A stretch of 64,000 nt of DNA from Strigops habroptila. Its lineage: Eukaryota; Chordata; Aves; Psittaciformes; Psittacidae. Under the pieces are notes generated by a model. That model had not been told where the DNA came from. It did not search any database and saw only the letters and a program-made list of their open reading frames with translations. Positions 38,001 to 53,000 of this stretch are shown in pieces. The first letter of the stretch is position 1, and each line of letters opens with the position of its first letter. The stretch is from the NCBI RefSeq assembly GCF_004027225.2, contig NC_044302.2:35975449-36039448 (forward strand). The letters are read 5' to 3'. Made by a program: the position numbers and the translations under genes.

Positions 38001-41000
38001 AAAAACTTAGGTGCTGAATTTTTTACTCACTGTTTTGTCAAATCACTCTTTTTTTACTCAGGCACCCAGATTCCACCTAAAATTAAGGGTGGGGATATAA
38101 ATCCCTTTCTGAATCTGAGCCTCATCTCTTTCTCTGAAATACGCATAATAACCAAAGAGGCATTAAACAGAGCAGACCATGCAAGTCCAGAGGAGCCCTG
38201 CCAATTCACCGCTCCCAAGGATCAGCACAAGCACTCATGAGCTTTGTTCTGGATTTAATGGTGTAACAGGAAATGGACTCAAAGATTAACAGCACTGCTG
38301 GAAGAGAGGCCGTGCCCAGCTCTTCCCTGCACACATCGGAAGCAGAGCCTGCCCTGTGCAGAGGCAGAAGACCTATGCCCTGAAAGGCCCTCCCAGCCAG
38401 CCCACAGCTCCTGGGGGAGAGGCACATAGCACTTCAGACAACTATCCTGACCAGTGCCCAGTGGGTCATTGTCTGTTTTTTCATATTTAAAACTGAGTCT
38501 GTTTACTTTCCCATTAACTTGCCCCAATTTGTGGCTTTCCAAAATCTGTCACCTGGAATCCCGGTTCCAGGTTCATCAGAAGATCAGGGTTTGTTAAAAT
38601 TAACTAGAGGGCAACACTCTCTGACCTTTGTCAGCTGATCCTGAACTTAAGGTCATGATAAACTGTTACTAATGATTACTAAGTGTGTTCCTCTATCCAA
38701 TGCAATACACAATGTCTTCAAGGCTGGAAGGGAACTGCTGGTCTACATACCTTTTCACTGGGGAAGGTGCAATAATTTTGGTAGTTCCTTCATTTTCCCC
38801 ATTTGTAGTAATCTGGCTCATGGTCTTAGATCCTGGAAAAAAAACCCACAGAACAGTCCTGTAGCAAATATCTTGTACTCCTATTCAGTATAATCACCTG
38901 CTGAACACAGCGTAGCGTGAGAGAAAAAATGATACACAAGATATCTGGTACATGCACTACTTACTAAGGATGTATAAAGATCATACTTTTGTGTCTTACC
39001 CTCCTGAGAAAGTTTAACATGTTTGACATGGGGGAATTTATTACTCTTGCACATGAGACGGAGGCATTTGAAGCTGTTGTTCTCAAACTGAGTCTATGAC
39101 ATTGCCACCAGAAAGGAATTTTCTGCTCGCTCAACAATAAGAAGAAAAGTGAGTAGAATGCAGGCTCTGAAAAAACTTGGGGATCCCCAATGCAATAAGT
39201 ATGGCCTCTAAAACGATGGTTAGATTAGATGGTAAAGCAAAATAAGAATGTTTGTTTTCAGAAACCATTTCAAATTGATGTAGCAACACAGTGCAAGACA
39301 ACACACACATATCCTAAGTTATGACCAGGAAAATAATAACTGTAAATCAATGGATTATAAAATTAATATTGTAAATAGAGACAGACAATAACGAGTAATA
39401 CTCTGACAGTATCTAAGCATCAGTTTCAATGAGTCGAAAACTTTCAGCCAATATTTGAAAGTTATCTGACTAGTTTCCAACTTTGTGCAAAACACTCTTT
39501 CCATTTTGACTCCGTACTTTTAGCAGTGTTGGCACTGCAGTCCCCACCTGCGCCATGGAAAGGAACCTGAAGAAGCAGGAGGAACGTGCACTTTCCCCTC
39601 TTTCTGAACTCTCATATAACAGGCTTCAAAGAAACAGGTTTGGGTATTCATGACTGAGGAGCACTGAGGGTCAAGGGAATCTGTGTATTTCACTTCGGGT
39701 TAATGTAAAAGTCACATGATAAGATTATGCTCTACAGATGTATTTGTTCAGTATCATGAACAAAAAGCGAACTGTTCTGTTCAGCTTGTTATGTAGTAAT
39801 ATATTAATCATCAATACAAGTTTGTCCTACTGGCACTTTGATTTTAGTTTCCATGCTGTGCTGTTAATATTAGTCCGTATTTTTCCTTCAGATCATACCT
39901 TCTCTTTCCATAGAACCAGTAATTTCAGTCATTTCTTACAAAATTGTTACCACCTCCAGAAACAACTCCTAAGTAAAACAACAAAGCAATAGCACTAATG
40001 ATGTATATTAGCTCTGAACAGGATATATTCTGAGCATGTTCATTGAAGACAATGAAACAGATTGAGGCCTAGAAGACTGCTAACGAGGAAATATCATGTC
40101 CTCTGGAACAAGCGAGCAACAGCATCTTAGTGCTGTTAATATAGCAGTATAAACTCAAAGCCTTTTTGTTCGGCTAAAACATCTTAAATTAAACTGTGGT
40201 GAGATTTTGCATTGTAAGCTTTCTCTACAATCTCAGAGAAAGAATTTCTCCACAATCTCCCTCAACTTTCCATATCAACCCTTTGATATGTAAAGTCTCT
40301 GGAGTCTCCTCTACGTCAGCACAAATACTTGAGATAGATATCCTAAGGCATCTTGTCTAGCCATCAATTGCCTTTTCTGCAGGTTAAATCTGCTAGTCTT
40401 CTGCAGATGCTTCATATGCTGCACAGGGTCTCAAGTGGCCTTTGTCACCTTTGCTTAAGCAACTCAGCTGAGCTCTTCAGGTGTTTGACCTTACTACCTT
40501 TCATGATGTAGTTTACTCCTTTCCCTACGTAAGTATTTCAGACTAATGCCTGGCAGGGGAGGGAAGCAGCCTGGGTCCTGTCTCGTACAATATTTGCTCC
40601 TTCAAAGCACTTTCTGTTGTTTATAAAAGCATAAACATTAGGAAGAATGTGGAATATTGTGAAGAAGGAAACGCAGAATGGGCACAGATTCTCAGACAGA
40701 AAGGGAAGGAAAGTCTTGGCATTCTGATTGAATCCTCTATTTTACACAGTGAGATACAGCCAACTCTCCAGACTCACTGAAGAACTGTTATTTTCTGTTT
40801 TCAAGAACGAAGCAATTGCTACACTGCCACTATAACCTGCTTGGTAAAAAACTCAGAATTACTGAATGAAAAACTTTCTTCAATTAATGCGTATCAGAAA
40901 ATGATCAGAAAAAGAATCATCAATCTTCATTAAGGCCATAGAAGACTACATAAAAATTCTTTGTCTGACCTCTAGAAAGAGAAGAATTCCAGCAGTCAAA

Positions 41001-44000
41001 ATCACAAATAAAGATGACATTTCCCACCTTTAGGTTAGGAAGGTAGCGAAATGAAAACGGAGTAAGTTAAAATGTTAAACCACAAGGATATCTCAGGGTT
41101 TCTGACCATATTGTTTTGCATACAGATGCATTTAGTTCCTAAGCCATCAAATACCTAAGATAAAATAACCCACTATAATAACTTAGTCCACAGAAGTACT
41201 GAAATCAGCAAAGATATGACTTTTTCAAACAAAGGAAATAATTTCAGTACTTCATTTAGTACTGTGCAAATGAGGTAGCTTCCAATTTTGAAGTCATCAG
41301 AGTGCTCATAACTTGATGGGAGCAATAAGAACTCCGGCTCCAAAACATGTCATAACTATGAAACAACGATCAGAAAAAGAGCTAAGAGTCAAGTGCTACA
41401 AAAGTAATAGCCACCTCCAAAACTGATCCTTTGCTATGTCTGGCAACAGCATTACCATTCTGCTAACACCCAGTCATCTCTGGGTGCCACGTGATGGGGG
41501 ATTATGAGATACAGAGTCAGTCCACCTAAGTGCAGAAGGTCTGTGATGCCTTTGCAACTCCCTCAAACCCTGCACGAAGGCTGGTGCTCTGGAGCCTGTA
41601 TGCAGCACCTCAGCTTTTGGAGCAGCCAGTACCAGTAAACCCTTAAAATAGGAGCAGCTGCTTCTCACTGTTGAGTTCCGTGGTTACCACTCTACTACTT
41701 TAACATGTACTTACTTGAGGGAAAACCAAAGAAACACAATATACCAATGACTCACACACAAAGGCAGAGATACAAATAAAACAGAAATACAAAATAGGTT
41801 TCTACTGAGACAAAACCTCATATTAGCAGTGTTTGAATCCACCGCTGCCCACAACAAAGACCTTTGCTTTGCTTTTTAAAAAATAAAGATCTTGCTGTAC
41901 AATTCTTTTGAGCAAATGACTAGCTTAATTAGGAACCTTCTGTCCACACTTACAGAAACTATAAGAATTGTCTCTATGTATGTTCCACTTTGTGTATGTT
42001 TTACTAACTACAGTACTGTTGTACCAACATACACCTCTGTATGATATAGTATCCTTAATACAAAAGAATAGACTCCAGAAAAACTGTCCAAACACAAACC
42101 ACATTGCAATAACCTAACTGTACCACTATTTATTGTATGCCAAGGTAATAGGACTGTCAAAAACACCTCAGATAGCCAGAAATCTTGAACATCTCATTTG
42201 TAGCAAGTATTCCTAGTTGCTGCTGTCAGCATTCACTGCACTGAACTTTTCCAGTAAGGTGAATGCACACAGTTTGATTCCCTTTTACAGCTTCCTTAGT
42301 GCTGATTTGTGCATTCAATTTAAATAGACCATTACATTTTCAAAAACTCAAATTTCCAAAACCTCAGGAGCCTGGTGAGCTAATTAACTTTGCATGTCTG
42401 TTTATCAACTAAAGCCATTTCACTGACGCTATCTGAAAGTACTGTTTGTATTTAAATCTATTCATGAAAGCAGTAAATAGTGTGATCAAAAGGAAAACAT
42501 GCAAGAAGAGCTCATGCTTTGCACTGTGTGTTACTAAAAGCCTATAAAAATGAATGCATTTCCACATGCCTACACTAGCATCGCCTTCTCTGTGATAACG
42601 TTTATTTGCCAAACTAGTTTCCAGTCCTGTAGCCTCAAGGGTCTGCGAATCTCACACCACATGCATGAAATGCAGAAGCAGTCACATGCACCCTTTTACA
42701 AAACCTAGGATTTAAAATAAATTTTAAAATGTAAAGCTCAACGTAAATAAATAAGTAAATAGATAAAACTACCCCAATTCTAAAATTTAACTTTCAAACC
42801 CAGCCTCAAAATTTTCTGGGAAAAGATCTGTGACTTTGAATGAGCCAACCGACCGTTCTAGCTACCATGACTGAGATTGGCAAAGCAGGGTAATGATAGG
42901 TGTCTGTGGTAATATGTAAGTTAGTAAGGGCAGAGACTGTGACTGCCTGTGATCGCTTAGGGACTATTACAGTACAGACAGTACTGTAATTTTAATACCC
43001 AGTCCGAATTCTCCACTTGGATTTTAAATCAGAATGGTAGCACATACTTTACACTAGTTTATACAACTACCCCATGTGCAAGGCAGAGACAAATCAAGTC
43101 CTCAGCTACCAAACAACAAGAAACCCTAACCAATGTGTTTTTCGCTACTGAATAAACTCAGACCTACAGTAACAGGTCTGGCCACATCAATGTTTGCCCA
43201 GAAGGGACATTCCCAAGAAGCTTTTCACATGCAGCATTCAGCCAAAATAATGAACGCCTTCACACAACACATTGTTGCAAAAGCTGAACGTTACCAGTCC
43301 TGCCCTAAGAGGGTAAAACACAATAATGAGAGATCCTATTCCAACACTGAGTTTATGATTTGCAACCAGAACAAAATGCAACTGTAATTCCCTCTCAGCT
43401 GAAATGAAATAGATGAATAAGCAAACAAAACAAGCTACGCATACCTCACATCTAAGACTTTACAGAACAAAACAAAAAAACCCTTCTCTAACTGAACACC
43501 AAACTAAACATACACAAAATAAAAGATTAAAAAAAAAAATCACCAATATAAAAACATTGGTCGCGCAGTCATTGAAGTTTCCTGATCTGGTTTTTACACT
43601 AACCCTAGAACACCTGAGATGTGAAGCATATTAAGCAAATGACAAAAGGGAGGTTACTGCATTTTAAACCACTGTAATCTGGAATCTAGGAAAACTATCT
43701 GCCATGGTAAAGCCAAACTGTCTGCACTGTGTAGCCTATCAGGGGAATTAGTCAATGGCAGTGGCTTTTATACAAGAAAGCTGCTTTCCCTCTGTTCACA
43801 GTATCATCTCCACCAATCCCTCTCTTAAAGCACAAATATTTTTACTGAAAACATTAAAGTATATATTTTCTGTAATTGTCTTGGCATCTAGTCCAGCTCT
43901 TAACCCAGAGTTCACCAAGTGGCTGCAGTCCTAATGACTTGAGCATACTTTAATGGACCAGTGAGACAAACAAACATCAGACGGTCAGCTGTGCAAAAGA

Positions 44001-47000
44001 TAGGTAACTCCTACCTTCAGGTGACAGGAAAAATAAAAAATAAAAACACACACTATGTAACTGTTCATAACACCAGACCATGTATACAAAGAGAAGGAAC
44101 AAGGGAAAACACTTCAATGAGATGCCAGAGGTTAGAAGCTGTAGCAACTTCACATCTTACAACGGAGGCAATGAAGACTGAGTATGCTACAGCCATGCTT
44201 TTGTAGCTACCAGTTCATGTAACTGCTCCCTAAACCAGTGCTGTGGCTAGTCCCATTACTGGCACCAACAGATAAGAAACGAAATAAAACTAGAATGGCT
44301 AATTGAACTGGCTGCTAAAAAGGAAGTCTTTCATGCACTTGACTTTGCAATCCTAAGAAGAGGAATAAAAGTAAAGTAGGAGGTGAAGAAAGATGCTGCA
44401 CTTGGAGAAGATGAGAGGAAGTTACTGTTTAAGAACTATCTGTAAATGGTTACTGGGTTTTGGGAGAATAAATGGAACTCAGATTTTCATTCCAAGACGC
44501 TAAATTATAAGCCATGTCCACCTGGATCCTAATTTAACTAGCACCTGGCAGGAAAAACCTTAAGAAATATGTAATATGTGCAAACTAAATCACCCTGTTT
44601 AAAATGTTGAACAAGGCATATTTAATCTTATTACACCATACTAGAAAGACAAAATCAAGAACAAAGGACTAGCCACCAATGATAACCATTGGCATAATCT
44701 CACTATGGAAAATTAGTATTTATTTTAGGAAGAAATGTCATATTCTTCTCTCAAACAGTTCAGTGAGGGAAAGTTTTAAGAAACTTGTGAAACTGTTTAC
44801 ACTACCAGGCTCATTTCCAAGATAAAAATTATTCTGTAAAAATAAAATCTATATTGGGTTAGTATTTTTAAAGAAGTGATGTTTAAAATATATCAATCAG
44901 ATGTGATTTATTGTGTGAAACAGAATTGGCTACTTCCAAGAACTAGTTCAGGTGAAAAGGGTGGATTTTTCCTAGTGACAAGCAATAGACTGTCACATGG
45001 TGTTCGACACAGTGAGAAGTAGTGCCTCCAGCATCTGAAAGCCTATTTAAATGCAGAAAGAATATTAGATGTTTATCACCATGAATACCCAAACACAAAA
45101 CGAAAAACTAAAGAGTAAAAAATATGTTAATTTACAGGGAAAGGTGGAATTTGAATGACACTGCTCTCTTCGTTTACCCATATTTTAAGTGGGAAATAAA
45201 ATTCATTAAACTTAAAAATATTTGAGGTAATGCACCTACTGCAGTGGAAAATGACTGCACACTTGGAACACATGGGTGATCAATTAAATTGAATTAAAAG
45301 CAAAACAACTCAGATGGGTGATACAGATTACGTATGTATATGAGTGTATATATGAGTAAAATGGTGAAAGGCAGCCTTTTTACTTTAAAGTAAAATAAAG
45401 TATTTAAATCCACCAAAACAACTCTCCTGTGTTGCCGGAAAATTCTACATCACATTATGTCAGCAGAACAGGCTACAGGAAGGTTTCAGTTCCCTCACAA
45501 TTCCAATCAAAGACACCGAAAAAACCCAATATGCACAACACACACCCTTGTAGCAATATAGACTGACTTTGACTGCTTATGTTAAGGCAAACATTAGTTT
45601 CAACTAGGCTGGGTTTCAGCTGACAAGTTTATCTCTGAATACCTGCACAATTTTCTGCACAACTGAACTGGGGACTAATGAGGTGGAAAATGCCCTTCAT
45701 CTTGAACTACCACCCGAAGAATGGGACAGCCTGGCTGAACAAAAGTCCAAGTCATTAGGTTCAAAGGTGGACAGTTTCTTGTCCTTTTAGGCACCCACTG
45801 AGAACTGCAGACACAATCAAAAGATACCATAATCAAAAAGAAAAGAAAAGCAACCTTTCTGTTAAAATAAAATAAAAATAAAATAAAATAAAATAAAATA
45901 AAATAATTCTGTTGTAAACTGCTTGTGTTTTCCATGAGCAATACTTTTAATTACACTAAACTTCAAGAACCACTGCAGCTAAAAGGAAGAACACACCAAC
46001 TTTGTTAGACAGCATCCAGAATACACACGGCAAGTTTACACATATATATACCCCCTCTCTTTTTAAAATCGTGACCCTCAGAAGTTTATAATGCTGTATT
46101 AGCCCATGAGAAAGAGAAATCTGCTTACATTTTAAAGGCCAGACAAGTTTTTTCTCCAACTGCTAACACATCACACATACACTTAACTCCATGAATAAGC
46201 ATGCCTGAAATCCATGCGACTGCTGTCATAGATGAAGCTAAGCATACACACATAGTCACGTATAGAACTGGAGCTTAACCTTAGAAAAGCTTTTTGCCTC
46301 TATTACTATATTTCAGGAAACATCCATTATTCTGGGCGTGACTCCTGTGATCTGTGTTTAATCTTGCACGTTTCCTCTAACATCTGTAAAAACTTCCAGC
46401 TTCCCTTGAAGCTGCATTCCCATGCATTTTCAGCATGCAAAATAGATTTGCAGCTCACACATCTGAAGCATGTTAAAATCGCAGAGGGCATGTCACTAAC
46501 TTTTGTTCCACTTAATATCAAAACAAGGGGATACTGCCCTTGAACTGGGAAGAGGATGTATAAGACAGACACCTTGGGTCAAGCAGCTGGAAAAATGGAA
46601 TACCAATCAAGGTATAAAATTCTTTAGTGAGAGACAGGACTCCTGAAAAAACCATGTTCTCGCTGCCTGTTTTCAAACTTCCCTTTCATGCTTTGCATTA
46701 GACCTACAGACATGGGGTTTTATTATGTTTGATCCACACCATCTCTTTTATTTTTAACCACAAAGTTGGAGTTTTTAGATCCAGTTAATGCCAGGTATAA
46801 AGACTGACCTAAGGCAAATAAGAGAATCCATTCTGAGAGAATCTTAAGGACACTGCAGCAGTTCTGAGTCACGTTTCAAAAACTAAATGAACCAAAGACT
46901 AAAGACGACATCTCTGCACAGGCCCAGTAGAGAAGGATTTACCTGTCTGCTGTGTTCTTTTGGGGTAAGTCTTACTGCGACTTCTTTCAATGCACTGGTC

Positions 47001-50000
47001 AGGCCGCGGGAGCTGCACGGAAGGGTCTCTGGTCATTTGCAAAGATGTCCTGCCACTTGAAAACACAAGGAAACAATGAGAAAACACTTGGAAAGTTACC
47101 ACAGAAACAGAGGATCTTTATAGTGGAGGGGGAAAAAAAAAAAACACAAACCAAAAATGCATAGGGTTTGGGCGGCATGTTTTGTTAGCTTTTCACATCT
47201 CATCCCAGCTCTGGTTCTCCTGCTAAGTAGCACTACCCTGACTTTAGTTCTTAATCAGTCATTGGCAGAATCATCAACAACCATCATGTGCCAACTTCTT
47301 CTATATTTGGCATTTTCAACAGGAGCTAAGCAACTAAAACAAAATGCTGGTTTATTAGGAATAAGAAAAGACAATGTGACCTTTTGTAACCTCGAATATT
47401 CTAACATATGATTTTAAGTGATTTGATTACTTTCTGAATTCTTTTTCTAAGTTTTCACCTCAGGAAAATACATACTTAACATTGCTCAGTTCAAGTCAGT
47501 AAGGGGCCTACTTCTCTGCCATGTGGAATGACAACCTAAAGAGCACGGAAAACCGCATGCAAAGCAAGCTTTAATAAAGGAGTCTCACTAGCACAGGCCA
47601 AAATGATAATAAACTGTGTAGAAGTCCTGATTCCCATTTATAGTAACAGTCTTCTTCATTGCACAATTTAAATAAGTTATTAAGTTTAAATAAATTCTTT
47701 TATGCTCATTTTAATGTTCCTTTCCATGTGACTAAGTAGAATATAGTGTTCATAACAAAATTGTAAAACAGACTTCATATTCCTCCCCAAAATTCCATGT
47801 TTGCTTATGGAAACTTATACATAAGAGAAGTAATTGGTACTATTAACTCTCAGTTGCTTGAACACCTGCAGTGCAATGACATAGAAGGAAACACATTGTT
47901 ACTAGGAAGTGCCAAGCAACCACACAGGCATCACATATGTAGATTTTCCAAGTTATGCAAACACCTCCACTAAATATTGGTTGCATTTTCACCAATAGCA
48001 CAGGCATACTCAACACTGCAGAATTTTTATCTTCTCAAAATTTGTAAAAGAATTAAAGGAAAAAAAAAAAAATCTGACATTACATCACAGTAATGCTGCT
48101 TTTTGACCAGTTTAATGGCTTTTTTGTTCCTAAGTTAGCCAGGAAACACTTCTGCTCATTGGCAACCATGCCGGTCTTGCAAATTCCAAAAGCTGTTTTA
48201 ACAAAACATCTGCGGTTAAGACCTTCCACACACACTAACACCTGCACGTATTAACTAGAGTATCTGATTTTAAGAGGAGAAAATTGCTTTTCTGAAACTG
48301 TTTGCCACCTAATGAGAAGTAGAAAATTCAAAAGCAAAAAGATAGTACTATGGTCCCTATACACGCACAGTCAAATGCAACTCTACTTTGAGCTAGTGAT
48401 GTGTACAGATACACAACACTGTCACTGCTTTTGCTGCTAAAACAGGGACCAAAAGTAAAGAGGGGAGACAACCAAAGCTGATAGATAAGCAAAGAGAAGA
48501 TTCTCAAAGCACATGTAAATGCTGTTACTGCTGCTTTGAATTCCAGTAAAAGAGTTAACATGTCAATCAGCAACTGATTATAACTATTTATCATTAACGC
48601 TGTATAGGGTGCAACTAGATGTCACAACCCACATTTCCTAGAACATCAACTCAGGTCAGGGACAGTTCTCAAGAATCACTGCAGCAAAACAGGGAACACT
48701 TCATATTAGAAGGGAAATACATACCTTCATGTTTGCTAGACAAAACTAACATTACAAACATAGTTGTCAGCAATGACCATCATCCCAACATGGCAAGCCA
48801 TAACACAGACTACCCTTGAAACTCATTAAAAAAGGAAGAACTTAAATGCACCACCACCAGGAATAACGCGAATGCAGTTAAATGCTTCATGGTATGTTTT
48901 TACAATTTTTTGAATGTCCTGGTCAGTACAAAGCTTTCCCTGACCCAGCACTAGTGCTCTGCTCCAATCTGCCAAAATGGTCCAACAGAGGAAACTGTGA
49001 TCCACAGTACTCTGGCCAGAATCCAGAACTCCTATCCATTTTTACAGATGGGGTAATGTGGGGCAGGATCCAACTAGAAATCCAAAAGGCAGTCGAATCA
49101 TTCCCCTGTCTACAGTAAGGAGGAGGTTGATCATGCCAGGTAACATGGTAACCCAAATTATCTGGATTACTGTGAAATATGCTGAAGAAGAAAGAAGATG
49201 GGACAGAAACACACCAGTGATCCTTGCTGGAGACAGCCCAGACTCAGTCACATGAGCTCAGACTCAGAACTTGTGTAGTCATCTCTCTATTGGCAACACC
49301 TATCTTACAAATGAGATCTTACATCCAGGGGTGAATTCTGACTGACTGAGGACAACAAACTTAAAAATACAAAGTCTCAGTAAAACTCAGTAAAAACTAC
49401 TGGGCTTCTGACATCTTACAATTTTAACTACATCCTTTATCTGCTAGTCCTTTGTGACACAGCAGCTAAATCTTAAACCTACTCTCCCTGCCAACTCAGG
49501 CTAAAATTGAGACTAAGTCATCCATATATACTCTTAGTCTGAAGTTACTGCATCTTTTAGAGCTTGCAGCCTTGAATGCTTACCCAAACTTGACAGCTAT
49601 TCCACTTAAAAAAGATACCCACACCTCCTTTAAGGCCTGCCCTCACTTTCATTCTTGAATCAACAGCACTGCACCAGCAGTACTGTTATAAGATTAGACA
49701 TAACCATTAGGATCGAGAGCCCTCGCTCAACTGCACCTGTAAAGAAGGGCATCACAATTACAGACTTTATACACTTCCTTGCACCAGTCCTTTGCTAATT
49801 CCCAGAAGAAAGGTGGCAGCCAACATTCCTCCTTGTCCTGGTATTCCCCAGGTTTCAGGAAAATCCTTTAGGACATTAACGTAATTTCACAGTTTACAAG
49901 GAGATTTTGACTTAAAGTATTGCCAAGGCTGCTCACACTTTCACTATGGGCTACAGTAGGCCCAAGCCAACTTTGGGGATCTGGAGAATGAGAAGTAACC

Positions 50001-53000
50001 CACATTTACTCGCAAACTGTTAGACTCCCAAGGAGAGTCTGTTAAAACGACCCTGATTCATGCTTTGGCAGAACTGTTTTGAGTCACAGTCTGGGAGGGG
50101 TTTTTCTTTTTCATTGAAGAAAAGAGGAGAAAAGAAGGAATGAAGAAGGAAAGAACTGAAGTTTAAACAATGAAATAAATTTACCTGTACCGATGTTTAT
50201 AACCTATGGATCCAAACTTGCTGAATTTTCTTGACAGAGAGTTTGATTCATTCTCTGGCACTCTATGTAGTTTGAAAAATAGAACAACAAATTACATAGA
50301 GAGGTCTCAATTACAGTCCCCTTCCTAAAAAATGAAAAGAAAAATACAAACTTCGGGTTCCAAAAAAATATTTTTCTGCTAGTTCTTCTTCATTCCTACC
50401 TACAGGCACTCTCTTACAGGGTTGAGAGCTCCACAAAGCCACGTATATGCCCTCCTCTTTTGACTACACACTTCTTTATTTCAGGGTCTACTATAAACTG
50501 CTGGCAATAGAAGCCTTTTGCTTAATATTTCACAGGAGCAGGCAAAAACACCATCCCACAGTACGGAGACTGCAGGAGGGATTCTGAGCTTACTCATTCA
50601 TAGCACTGCTAAACTCAGACCCAAGCATCCCATCGATCAGTTTCTAGCTAGACACGTTTGCACATTGCTGGTGGTGTTTTTGCAAGAGTGAAAAAAGTGT
50701 TTTGAGATGTGTAATACTGGAAATATTTTATACATTTCAATAAGTAACATTATGGAAATTCAATGAGACTTTCTATTAAAAAACAAGATTTCTGTACACT
50801 GTAGAAAATAGTAATGTCTGAAATCCAAAGGCCTCAAACAAGTAAATGCTGCTACAGAAAATGTTATGGTTAAATACGTAAAAATGTGTATGTCAGCTTA
50901 AATCCTGCCACATACATTTGTGGATACTTCTGTTAAAGGCTACTTTATGCAACCTGAGATACTGTTTTGAAAAGAGTTCTAAGACAAAAGAAACAACCAA
51001 AACAAAAAAACCCAAACAAAAGTTAAAAATTACTGTTTCACATCATTGTAAGAAAACGGAAGGCATCACCTTTTAAAAGCATTCTATAATCAAGAGCAAA
51101 AATGTGTTTCCAGGCAGCATGCCTGCATTACACCACCTAGAGGGGTGGAACACAAGTATAAGTACTAAACTGTGCTAAGAAAGGAGTTCTTACTCAACAC
51201 AGTAGCCTTGCTTTTGGTTAATGAAACCGCAGCTTCGACATCACTCACCTGAAGAACATATGATGCTCCACACAGCATTTCCAGAGATGTTTGCATGTTA
51301 TCTTGTTACGTGCTTCAAAAAAGAAGGAAGTTTCATTGCACTGAAAACAAAACAAAACAAATCAATATTGTTATGAGGGATTCTGCCAGTGAAGTGAATC
51401 TTTACTTACTGAGCACAAGAACTGACCATCTCATATCAAGGCACATGAGAAAAGATAGCAGTATGAGGAAAAGCAGGTTCTATAATTCTGTAGAAATCCT
51501 CATTTAAAAGAGGTTTTCTTTTCGGTTTCTTGTTGCCTGAAAATAATTATTTACAGAATTAATTCCTTAGTGTTGTGAAAAGCAAAAGAAAAAGGAGGAA
51601 CAGAAAACAAATAAAAACAAAAGAGAAAGGAGATTATTGAAACACTTCTGTTCCTTCATTCTTGTTCATAGATATTACCTTTCTTCCCAGTTAAAAAGGA
51701 CAAGGATTTTTTCAAATATAATTTTTTTTATATTTTCTGAAACTGCACCTCAGAAGTCAAGCAAAAATATATTCCCAAGGCTTTGTTAAACAGTATAGAA
51801 AAAGGCAAGAATAAGTAAAAGAAAGAAACTCAAGATTTGTGGTAAACTAACAAGAAAAAGCAACACAAGATAGAAAATGCACAAAACACACATGTACAGA
51901 AGAACAAAGGTAAAACTGGAAACAAAAAAGGTGAGAGGAAGGAAAGATTTTTTAAAAAAACCCAAAACATTTAACTTCAAAATAATTCAAAATACTAGGG
52001 AAAAGGTCAAAGGTAAAAGGCATAAAAAAATCTCTTGAGGAAGAGAACAAAAAAAGATTATTGAGAGCTTAAAACCTAATCACTGGAAACTGGCAGTCGG
52101 TACAGCAGACACAAGAAAAAGGCAGGGAGAGATGAAAGAGAAGTCCAACACGTACAAACTATAAAACACTTCCAATAGGCAAGAAAAAGCAAGAGACACA
52201 TCACACTGCTTGTTTCCAACACACCAAACATTTAAATATGTTCACATAAATTACACTTCTATATATCTGTCACTCTGAACTTAAGTGTGCAGTATTGTAT
52301 CCATGATTTGCACAAAGAATGAGTAGTCCCACTAGTATTCAGTGATACGATACCATCTGTAACAAAACTCAGTCCATTTCCCTTCTATGTGAATTACAAA
52401 GAAGCTATGATTCATACCACTTTGAGCAGCTGATTTTAGGAAATGGATGCCCTTGCATTAGTTACACTTCTGCAGTGCCATGTGTACCTAGGTAAAGAGT
52501 TCTGGCAAGTTTCTCCCACTCTTCATTTGATGAGATATACTGACCTGCAAGCATCTTGCAAACGGTGAACTAATTCAGTATGTTGTCTAGAATTCAAAAT
52601 TTCACCTCTAACAAAAATCAACTATATCCCTATTAACAGCTGCCGGCCAGCCTCACAAAATCACAAATTACCTGCTCAAGCAGCCTTTCCTTCACTTTGA
52701 AACAAGTAACAGTGAAAGACAGAACTTTGCACCTGTAGTTAGAATAATTGAGATTTCATTCCCTGACAAAAACAAAAAAACCCCCCAAAAAACCCCAGAC
52801 AAACAAACAAAAAAACCCCACCACCAAACAAAACAAACTGGAAACACAGACATACTCTTATTTCCTCCCACAGATTATTTTATTTAGTTTAAATGGCTGT
52901 CTGGATCAGTCCCATGAAACAGCCAAGGAAAGAAAATCATCATTACTCCTATAAATATATTATAAGTATAAATATATAGTCCTATATAGTCCTATAAATA

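Larger units (their letters stand above)
34530..38750 (-). other. EPB41L4A: EPB41L4A intron f/g
   Basis: 4.2 kb. Holds an older CR1 fragment (37318-37618) and possible ancient LINE remains near 35090-35400; otherwise AT-rich unique sequence. Confidence 0.8.
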
